Shown: positions 58,369 through 64,000 of the stretch, in pieces
Numbering within the stretch: the first letter of the stretch is position 1
How the letters are laid out: each line of letters opens with the position of its first letter
Source: Longispora fulva
GTDB taxonomy: Bacteria > Actinomycetota > Actinomycetes > Mycobacteriales > Micromonosporaceae
DNA length: 64,000 nucleotides
Reading direction: 5' to 3'
Assembly: GCF_015751905.1 (NCBI RefSeq)
Contig: NZ_JADOUF010000001.1
Span: forward strand, 5,890,001 to 5,954,000
Position numbers and translations under genes: made by a program
Notes under the pieces: generated by a model
Database searches by the model: none
What the model saw: the letters and a program-made list of their open reading frames with translations, nothing else
What the model was told of the DNA's origin: nothing

Positions 58369-59793
58369 ATGAGCATCAGGCGAGCGATTGGCCTCGGGAT
58401 CGGTAGTGGCCTGATACTTGTTGCCGGTTTAGTTTTGACAGCCCTTTGGGCGGCCGGCTTTCCACAGTTCAAAAGCGATGGAACCGTTACTGCGGGAACC
58501 TTGTTTGAGCTGTTAAAGCTCACCTTCTCTGTCGTTGCCGGCATAGGGGGCGCAGTGGCTCTCGTAATCGCATATCGCAAGCAACGAGTAACCGAGGCTC
58601 AGAACATATTGGCACACGTTGCCGATGAGCGTGCGGCAGCAGCAAAGATTCTCGCAGACGCCGCAGATGCACGTGCAGCACTGGAGTCGGACAGGACAGG
58701 TGTCCGCATTTTCAATGAGCGCTACGCAAAGGCCGTTGAGCAGCTCGGAAATGATAAGGCTGCCGTTCGCCTTGGCGGGGTCTACGCTCTGGCCGGTCTC
58801 GCCGACGACTGGGAGGCTGGTCGGCGTACCTGTATTGACGTTCTTTGCGCGTACCTGCGCATGCCGTACGCACCTCCACCCGATCTGAATGACGAAAGGG
58901 TCCAGAAATCTGTTGCCATTACCGGAATGGCTGAATGGTTGCGGAAGAATGCACCAGCCAAAGAGGAGCAGCAGGTCCGCTTCACCATCATCCACCTCAT
59001 CGGGGCGCACCTGCGCGACACTTCGCCCGTGTCGTGGCAAGGCCACGATTTCGACTTCACAGGCGCAATTTTCGATGGAGGAGATTTTGGTGGCGCCGTC
59101 TTTAGCGGAGGCACTGTAAGTTTCAAACAGGCCAAGTTCACTGGCGGAAACACTCGATTTCAAGGGGCTACGTTTTCTGGCGCCGCAGTCAGCTTCGTTG
59201 GGGCAGAATTTGCCGGAGGTGTAGTCCAATTTAGCGAGTCACGATTCATGACAGGACTAGTAGACTTCCAAGACAGCGGGTTTACTGGTTCGGACGTATT
59301 GTTCGACAGCTGCGTTTTCGCCAGCGAGGTCCTATTCTCGAATATTTCCGTCCTCGCTGGCACGATCTACTTCGGAAGTACCGAATTTCTGGACGGCGCA
59401 CAGGTGGTCCTCGAAGGCTGCAATATTACAGACGGGGCGCTCGATTTCAGCGGGGCGGAGTTTTCGGGGGGCGATGTTTACTTTGATGGTTCGGAGTTCA
59501 TTGGAGGTGAGGTAAAATTTACCTCTTTCGGCCTAGGGGCTACGTTTAGCGGCGGCCATGTTCGGTTCAACTCGGCGAGCTTTTCAGGCAGTGTGGCGGA
59601 CTTCCGCTCGGCAATCTTCTCCGGCGGAGAGGTATCCATGACGGATGCCGAGTTTGAAGTTCCGCCGCTCTTTCCAGACTGGCCCAGCGGACCACCAAAA
59701 GGGCTGACGCTCCCCGCTGGAATGGATGCGAGGGGCAATCCGAACACCACATCTCTGCCCCAGAGAACGGGTCAGCAACCCTCAGGAGTTTGA
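58369..59793 (+). CDS. Pentapeptide-like repeat membrane protein
   Basis: This 474-aa protein has two N-terminal helices (GLGIGSGLILVAGLVLTALW; about 46-66) and a coiled coil (about 70-115). The family motif RIFNERYAKAVEQLGNDKAAVRLGGVYALAGLADD follows. About 200 residues of a right-handed beta-helix come next, with repeating F-x-G-G-x-V-x-F-x-x-A pattern. Such proteins are common in actinomycete accessory DNA, with unknown function. Codon use is AT-richer than the host and includes TTA (58513-58515). A perfect palindrome GAGGTAAAATTTACCTC lies in the coding region (59506-59522). Confidence 0.82.
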   Translation: MSIRRAIGLGIGSGLILVAGLVLTALWAAGFPQFKSDGTVTAGTLFELLKLTFSVVAGIGGAVALVIAYRKQRVTEAQNILAHVADERAAAAKILADAADARAALESDRTGVRIFNERYAKAVEQLGNDKAAVRLGGVYALAGLADDWEAGRRTCIDVLCAYLRMPYAPPPDLNDERVQKSVAITGMAEWLRKNAPAKEEQQVRFTIIHLIGAHLRDTSPVSWQGHDFDFTGAIFDGGDFGGAVFSGGTVSFKQAKFTGGNTRFQGATFSGAAVSFVGAEFAGGVVQFSESRFMTGLVDFQDSGFTGSDVLFDSCVFASEVLFSNISVLAGTIYFGSTEFLDGAQVVLEGCNITDGALDFSGAEFSGGDVYFDGSEFIGGEVKFTSFGLGATFSGGHVRFNSASFSGSVADFRSAIFSGGEVSMTDAEFEVPPLFPDWPSGPPKGLTLPAGMDARGNPNTTSLPQRTGQQPSGV

Positions 59794-59848
59794 AGGTACC
59801 CTGACGCGACCAAGCAGACGCCGGTCGCACGCGCCGACTGGTAGTCGG

Positions 59849-59917
59849 TGACACAACTGACAGAACTGACACAACCCGCTCGCGACGGGGGTTGTGTCAG
59901 TTCTGTCAGTTGTGTCA
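59849..59917. repeat. 29-bp perfect inverted repeat built from six 9-bp iterons
   Basis: The left arm (59849-59877) reads TGACACAAC, TGACAGAAC, TGACACAAC plus CC; the right arm (59889-59917) is its exact complement. The 11-nt centre is GC-rich. Three direct iterons per arm in mirror image go beyond a simple terminator and suggest a replication or regulatory protein site. It lies 30 bp downstream of the replication-protein gene and 55 bp after the pentapeptide gene, both convergent here. Confidence 0.9.
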
Positions 59918-59947
59918 GGGCAATCTCCGGAAGCATGGATCGGGCTT

Positions 59948-61879
59948 CTATCGGGTCAAGTTCGGGTTGGTGTGCTTGTCGAGTTCGGGGTGCACCTCGT
60001 AGGTCGGGGATGGCGGCCGTCCGCCCCCGACCTTCTGGGATGTCGGTAACTGCCGGATGTATCCGTGGTTTTCGAGGAGCTCGAGAACTGGGTCGAGATG
60101 TGCAGCGGTCTTGAAGTGGTTCTGGGTGCCCCGGTAGAGGTCGCGTTTGGTGAGCCGGTCTGTTCGCGTGCGGGTAATCCAGACGAGGGCAGTTCGGGCC
60201 TGGGCAACGGTAGGGTCGGCTCCCATATCGTCGAAGGCGGCGAGGGCGTGAGTGGCGTAGTAGTGGCCAAGGATGGTGGCTCGCTCCAGGGTGTCGGCGG
60301 TGACGGGGCGGCACGGTCCGTCGTCGAGGTGTTGGGCGAGGTGAAGTAGTCCGGCGATGCGGACGATCGCTCCTGTGTATTTGCTGCCCCAGTCGACGAT
60401 GTGAGACCACTCGGCTCCTGGTGCAAGGCGTGGTTCGGTGTCGCGTTCGATGTCCAGGACGCGTTCGTTGGCCTCTGGGGTGAGTGGGAGTGCTGCGGGG
60501 TCGGTCCAGTCGGCCATGGCACACACCAGCCGGGTGAGGTTGGTGGCGTACGTGTCGGTGACCTCCGCGGTGACGGGTTCGGTGCCGATGCGGCGGCGGC
60601 CCACGGTGTTTTCGGGGACGGCGAACAGGATTCGGGCGAGGAGGCCCTTGCCCCGGAATCCGGGCAGGCTGGCGATGTCGCGCAGGACATCGGGCTGAAC
60701 CGCGAGCCCGAGGGTGAGGGCGGGCCTTTCGACGTGCTCGGATTGGCGGCCTTGGCGTCCGACGCGGAGCATGTCTCCGGCGTGGCCTTTGAGGAAGACT
60801 TCCAGGTTCGGGGTGCCGGAGTAGCGGCCGGCGAGGGTGGCGAAGATGCCCCCTTCGGCGGACAGTACTGCGATGCGTCCGCCCTGCTCGCACAGCAGCG
60901 AGGCGGCCTTTTCGCTGGTGACGTCGTCGGCGATGAGCTGTGGAATCACGGGAACGGTGACGCTGTCGGCCTGCATGGCGGCGGCGATCGCGTCGGCAAG
61001 CAGGGCGTCTCGGGTTGTCGCGTCGGCGTTGGCGGCCACGACGGTGGCTTTCTCCGCTGCCTTGGTGGCGACCCGGGAGGCGAGCTCGGCTTCGATGATG
61101 AGGGGCTTGACCCGCTCGGTCATGGCACGTTCGGCTACCAGTAGCGGGCCAATCATGGCTGCGAACACGGCGGACTTTCGCGCCCCGGGCGGCAGGACGA
61201 CGACGGCGAACAGGTTGACGGGTTCACGCCACGAGCCGCGCACCTCCACCTCGGCGCGTCCCCCTGCTGCGGTGGACAGGGCGGCTAGGGCGAGGGTGCC
61301 GGCGACGTCGGGCGGGGTCTGGGTGAACTCGGTGACCCCGGCGACCATGTCGCCGACCCACTCGGGCAGTACCTCGATCGGGAACGTGGGCAGCGTCGCC
61401 CGGGAGCCGAGCGGGATCGGTGCCGGCCACACGCCGACCGTCTGTGCGGCCTGTTCCAGCCAGGTGCGGCCCTCGGCGAGGAGTTGGGCGGTGTCGGTGC
61501 CGTTGCTGCCGGCGTTGATGAGTCGCGTGCCGATGGTGACGACGTCGCGGTTGCGGGCGTGGTCGGCCACGATCCGGGCGTAGTAGCCGGCGTTGGCGCT
61601 GGTGGGCACTGCCCGGACGCAATCATGCAGGTAGGCGACTCCGCCGACCCGGTTGAGTTCGCCGTTGTCGGCGAGGTGGGCGGCGACGGCGACGGGGTCG
61701 GTCGGGGCTCCGCTGGCGTGGAGGGAGTGCAGCGTCTGCCAGATGATCATATGTCGTGGGTAGTAAAAGTCCCCCGCCCCCACGACCCCTTTCGTGGTCA
61801 GGATGACGCTGGGGTCGAGCATCGCGGCACCGACCACGAGGCGTTCGGCATCCAGGTCGTGCGGCAGGCTGCGCTCCAC
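59948..61879 (-). CDS. DnaB N-terminal plus DUF3987 replication protein
   Basis: In this 643-aa protein residues 1-125 form a DnaB-like N-terminal helical domain (SLPHDLDAERLVVGAAMLDPSVI; HMIIWQTLHSLHASGAPTDPVAVAAHL). The rest is a DUF3987 ATPase-like domain with a P-loop-like VLPPGARKSAVFAAM, where RKS stands in for GK[ST]. ISAEGG-like VLSAEGGIFATLAGRYSG is characteristic. DUF3987 proteins act as primase/helicase-like replication proteins of mobile elements. GTG start, 2 nt after the HNH gene stop. Probably needed for autonomous replication of the excised element. Confidence 0.85.
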   Translation of the reverse strand: MERSLPHDLDAERLVVGAAMLDPSVILTTKGVVGAGDFYYPRHMIIWQTLHSLHASGAPTDPVAVAAHLADNGELNRVGGVAYLHDCVRAVPTSANAGYYARIVADHARNRDVVTIGTRLINAGSNGTDTAQLLAEGRTWLEQAAQTVGVWPAPIPLGSRATLPTFPIEVLPEWVGDMVAGVTEFTQTPPDVAGTLALAALSTAAGGRAEVEVRGSWREPVNLFAVVVLPPGARKSAVFAAMIGPLLVAERAMTERVKPLIIEAELASRVATKAAEKATVVAANADATTRDALLADAIAAAMQADSVTVPVIPQLIADDVTSEKAASLLCEQGGRIAVLSAEGGIFATLAGRYSGTPNLEVFLKGHAGDMLRVGRQGRQSEHVERPALTLGLAVQPDVLRDIASLPGFRGKGLLARILFAVPENTVGRRRIGTEPVTAEVTDTYATNLTRLVCAMADWTDPAALPLTPEANERVLDIERDTEPRLAPGAEWSHIVDWGSKYTGAIVRIAGLLHLAQHLDDGPCRPVTADTLERATILGHYYATHALAAFDDMGADPTVAQARTALVWITRTRTDRLTKRDLYRGTQNHFKTAAHLDPVLELLENHGYIRQLPTSQKVGGGRPPSPTYEVHPELDKHTNPNLTR

Positions 61880-61881
61880 GG

Positions 61882-62244
61882 TCAGCTCCCGTCGAGGTCG
61901 AAGAGCGGGGTCATTCCGGCGGTCAGGGCCCGGTGTCGGGTGAGGGCGGCGGTGCGGGCGTGGTGCGGAGCGTCGTAGCGCAGGTGGCAGCGCTGGCACA
62001 TCGCCCGCAGGTTCGCCGGGTCGCAGTTCTCCGGCGTGTGGTCGAGGTGCGCGACGGTCAGGATCACCAGAGAGTGGGTGACCGGGTGCGGCAGCTCGTT
62101 GACGGCGGTGCAGCGTCCGCCGTGCCGGGCTCCGCACTCCCCCGCGCACTCGCACCGCCAGCCGGCGCGCTCGTCGCGGATCGCGAGGGATATCTGGGGC
62201 CAGCCAGGCGGGTAGCGGTGCAGGTTCTCGGGCCGGATCGGCAC
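61882..62244 (-). CDS. HNH endonuclease
   Basis: This 120-aa nuclease has GTG start MPIRPENLHRYPPGW with GAGGAG 6 nt upstream. A Cys pair early (CECAGEC) and LTVAHLDHTPENCDPANLRAMCQRCHLRYD carry the HNH core, with His/Asp metal ligands and a CxxC zinc site. Size and position beside the replication gene are typical of HNH genes in actinophages and integrative elements, where they may cut DNA in packaging, transfer or defence. Confidence 0.9.
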   Translation of the reverse strand: MPIRPENLHRYPPGWPQISLAIRDERAGWRCECAGECGARHGGRCTAVNELPHPVTHSLVILTVAHLDHTPENCDPANLRAMCQRCHLRYDAPHHARTAALTRHRALTAGMTPLFDLDGS

Positions 62245-62307
62245 GGAAGGCTCCTCAGCGCGGGATGGGTGGCCCGCACCGCACCAGGGCGGTGCGGGCC
62301 AGGGCAA

Positions 62308-62655
62308 TCAGCTCGTGGAGTGGGTGCAGTCGGCTCCGCAGGCGCAGCGGCGCGGGCTGGCGATGGAGGTCTTGACGGTGAAGGCGACGGCGTCGGGGAC
62401 GTGGAGCGCGGTGGCCTTGTGGTGCCAGTAGTCCGCCGACAGGCTCACCGGAGCGGCCGTGAGCCCGAAGAGGGCGGCGATGCCGTCGACCAGGGCCACG
62501 CGCTCGGCCTCGTTCCTGATGGCGGCGGTGCCGTACTCGCGGACGTCAAGGAACAGATGCGCCTGCATCCGGTTGGCGTCGGGGTGGGCGTCGAGCGTGT
62601 CTGCGATGGCGCGGAGCTTGTCGGCGAGGGTCGTGGTGATGGTCGGGGTGCTCAT
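62308..62655 (-). CDS. Small protein of unknown function
   Basis: This 115-aa protein has N-terminal helices LADKLRAIADTLDAHPDANRMQAHLFL, a beta-like middle (VSLSADYWHHKATALHVPD) and a C-terminal cysteine group (CACGADC). Shine-Dalgarno GGGAGAA precedes the ATG. Similar small helical proteins are frequent in actinophage and integrative-element operons. No function is recognised. Confidence 0.7.
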   Translation of the reverse strand: MSTPTITTTLADKLRAIADTLDAHPDANRMQAHLFLDVREYGTAAIRNEAERVALVDGIAALFGLTAAPVSLSADYWHHKATALHVPDAVAFTVKTSIASPRRCACGADCTHSTS

Positions 62656-62682
62656 GGCTGCTGTTCTCCCTACTGGGGTGGG

Positions 62683-62925
62683 CTATCGGGTTCCGCGTGC
62701 GTGGGTGGCTCGGGCGTGGGTGAGGAGCTTCCGGCCGAGCCGGAGTCGTTTGCCGGTGCCCTTGCACCGTTTGCAGTCGCGCCAGGCGCGTCCGGTCGGG
62801 GAGCGTTTGCGGCCGGAGCCGGTGCAGCGCGGACAGTTCTTGAACGGCCAGATCGCGCACGCTGCGGCGTAGATCGCGGCCCAGATCAGGGCCGCGCCGA
62901 CGGCGAGGATCAGGAGTTGCGCCAC
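62683..62925 (-). CDS. Small membrane protein with two CxxC knuckles
   Basis: This 80-aa protein has an N-terminal helix (LLILAVGAALIWAAIYAAACAIW), then CPRCTGSG and, 17 residues on, CKRCKGTG, a DnaJ-type zinc-ribbon pattern, and a basic tail. The GTG start overlaps the upstream stop by 16 nt. Comparable SpdB-type or zinc-finger membrane proteins accompany transfer genes in actinomycete elements, but the match is only by layout. Confidence 0.7.
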   Translation of the reverse strand: MAQLLILAVGAALIWAAIYAAACAIWPFKNCPRCTGSGRKRSPTGRAWRDCKRCKGTGKRLRLGRKLLTHARATHARGTR

Positions 62926-63119
62926 GGGCCTGACTTGGGTCGGTGCGGTACCGGGCAGCCGACGCCCTCGCAGCGGCCCTTGAAGCATCGGGCCAGGGCC
63001 CGCATGCCCGGGGTGGGGCCGGTGCGGATGACGGTCAGGGTGAGTTCGGCGAGTTCGAGGATGCCGCCAGCGACGGCCAGAGCGCCGATGGCGGCGAGGA
63101 TGATGAGCAGGGTGTTCAC
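62910..63119 (-). CDS. Small membrane protein, possible transfer accessory
   Basis: This 69-aa protein has a single N-terminal helix (TLLIILAAIGALAVAGGILEL) followed by a basic tail with Cys pair CFKGRCEGVGC. GTG start with GGAG 9 nt upstream. First of the small-protein run after the FtsK-type gene; unknown function. Confidence 0.62.
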   Translation of the reverse strand: MNTLLIILAAIGALAVAGGILELAELTLTVIRTGPTPGMRALARCFKGRCEGVGCPVPHRPKSGPWRNS

Positions 63120-63282
63120 GGGTGACGTGCTCCAATTCTGGTGACTGTGCGTGATGACGTTTGGGCATGGCTATCGCCAGCCCGGGGACCCGCCGATGGC
63201 CGTTCTTGGCCGTTTCGGCTGGTCAGCGGGTCGGGGTCTAGGTCGCTAGGTGGCTGGCCAGGGTGGTTGGCGGGTTCTAGCG

Positions 63283-63320
63283 GGGGGTCTAGACCTAGAG
63301 GGTTGGGGGTCTAGACCTAG
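63283..63320. repeat. Direct repeats with palindromic GGTCTAGACC core
   Basis: GGGGGTCTAGACCTAG occurs at 63283-63298 and 63305-63320 (period 22 bp). A degenerate third copy (GGGGTCTAGGTCGCTAGG) is near 63233-63250. The core GGTCTAGACC is a perfect 10-bp palindrome. The 63120-63323 gap holds no gene, so this may be an operator or a transfer-related site just downstream of the translocase gene. Confidence 0.7.
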
Positions 63321-63323
63321 CCC

Positions 63324-64000
63324 CTATCCGCTCTTCCACTTTCGGTTACTGTCGGTGATGGCCAGGGTGATGTGGTCGCGGATGATGCCCTTGAGGTTTT
63401 GGCCCTTCTCGCCGGGCACCTGTCCCCAGACCTGTTCGGTGGCGACCTTGAAGGGCTTGAGGGCTGCGGCCAGCCAGGTGGCCTTGGCTCCGTTGTCGTT
63501 GTCGGCCTGGTGCCCGTACACGTCGGGGCGCAGCTCAATCAGCCGCTCGACGACGGTCTTGGACCACACCTTGGCCTCGGATGCCGGGATGACGGCGAGG
63601 ATGTCTTCGAGCAGGGTCGACGCTGCGGTGGTGTCGGTGGCGGCAACCTCGCCCACGGCCTGGCCGGTCAGGGTGCCGGCGTTCTCGCGCAGCAGCCTGG
63701 CCCGGTCGAGGATGGTTTCGGCGTCCTGGCCGTTGGCGAAGTGCGTGCGAACGATGCCCGGGGTGTCGGACATGCCCTTGAGGATGCCGACGCCCTTGTG
63801 GGACGGCAGCAGCCGCGACGCGTCGAGGCCCTCGGAGTATGAGCCGGCTCCGAGGACGGTGTCGGAGACCTGCCAGGCGGCGACGCGCAGGGCGAAGCGG
63901 GCCTGGTGCTGGTCGCGCAGGATCGACGGGCAGGACTTGTCGTCGGGCTTCTGGGTGGCGCACATGACCGACACCCCCACGGCTGGGGCGACGCGGGTGA
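63324..64000 (-). CDS. FtsK/SpoIIIE-type DNA translocase, C-terminal part (cut by window edge)
   Basis: The frame is open to position 64000. The visible C-terminal ~225 residues begin TRVAPAVGVSVMCATQKPDDKSCPSILRDQ, the sensor and arginine-finger region of FtsK-like ATPases. RFALRVAAWQVSDTVLG and GSYSEGLDASRLLPSHKGVGILKG, typical of conjugative FtsK/Tra proteins of actinomycete elements, follow. Walker A and B lie outside the window. No gamma domain is recognisable in the C-terminus. It probably moves double-stranded DNA between mycelia. Confidence 0.85.
   Translation of the reverse strand, partial: TRVAPAVGVSVMCATQKPDDKSCPSILRDQHQARFALRVAAWQVSDTVLGAGSYSEGLDASRLLPSHKGVGILKGMSDTPGIVRTHFANGQDAETILDRARLLRENAGTLTGQAVGEVAATDTTAASTLLEDILAVIPASEAKVWSKTVVERLIELRPDVYGHQADNDNGAKATWLAAALKPFKVATEQVWGQVPGEKGQNLKGIIRDHITLAITDSNRKWKSG

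Larger units (their letters stand above)
57015..64000. mobile_element. Integrative (probably conjugative) element, left part
   Basis: Begins at the tRNA-Thr fragment and runs off the window. Base composition falls visibly in the first genes. Cargo-like genes (57264-59793), an iteron palindrome, a DnaB-N/DUF3987 replication protein, HNH nuclease, three small proteins and an FtsK-type translocase follow. This content matches actinomycete integrative and conjugative elements. Integrase, excisionase and intact tRNA are not in view. Confidence 0.78.

Noticed and set aside
59849-59917. CRISPR-like repeats
   Set aside because: The 9-bp units are contiguous without spacers and arranged as one palindrome; no cas genes are present.

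Overview
The window is a high-GC (around 70% G+C by eye) actinomycete chromosome segment, most plausibly Micromonosporaceae-like. The evidence is the codon bias, many 4-nt start/stop overlaps, DesK-type and OmpR-type two-component pairs, an ESX-related gene trio, and a housekeeping block (ppa, dacB, Zn-protease, tilS, hpt, ftsH, folE, folP, folB, folK, DUF3180) in the order known from Mycobacterium tuberculosis. The genus cannot be named from sequence alone.

Layout. 1-273 is the end of panD. 420-5721 is an ABC exporter (FtsX permease plus ATPase) with its LuxR-type two-component system. 5857-7704 encodes an unusual charged, low-complexity membrane protein, convergent with a ThrE-type exporter. 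8991-14804 is a minus-strand run: a divergent NuoD paralogue coupled to a MidA-family methyltransferase, an RbsC-like orphan permease, DUF3180, folK, folB and folP. At 15.0-28.5 kb the conserved folP/folE adjacency is broken by a plus-strand locus. It encodes small pilin-like and VirB3/PrgI-like proteins, a VirB4-like ATPase, a VirB6-like membrane protein, a VirB8-like protein, a transglycosylase/M23 hydrolase, an EccC/FtsK-like ATPase and two paralogous secreted two-cysteine peptides. No relaxase or integrase is visible, so it looks like a resident secretion system. The minus-strand housekeeping block resumes from folE (probably CTG-initiated) through dacB to 37.5 kb; ppa is divergent.

38-48 kb holds a scramblase-like protein, a YbaB/EspC-like/WXG-like trio, an M15-like peptidase, an OmpR-type two-component pair, a Ser/Thr kinase, an MFS exporter, an SGNH hydrolase and a MarR-regulated membrane protein. 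48353-53765 is a compact five-gene biosynthetic cluster: OleA-like thiolase, GT2 glycosyltransferase, cytochrome P450, OleC-like adenylate-forming enzyme and OleD-like reductase. There is no OleB beta-lactone decarboxylase, so a glycosylated or hydroxylated beta-lactone or related lipid is a reasonable prediction. An SGNH hydrolase and a three-repeat cell-surface protein follow.

From 57015 to the window end lies an integrative element. Its left boundary is a 3' fragment of a tRNA-Thr(CGT) gene. It carries a pentapeptide-repeat membrane protein, a six-iteron inverted repeat, a DnaB-N/DUF3987 replication protein, an HNH nuclease, small orphan proteins and an FtsK-type translocase cut by the window edge. 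Its integrase and intact tRNA should lie beyond 64000.

The strongest novelty candidates are the OleACD-GT-P450 cluster without OleB; the secretion locus with paired micropeptides; the MidA plus NuoD pair, in which NuoD carries the arginine methylated in mammals and a Trp at the quinone-binding Tyr; the iteron palindrome; and a dispersed 26-bp intergenic element. TTA codons in two secretion-locus genes and in the oleC-like gene suggest control by the rare leucyl-tRNA (bldA).
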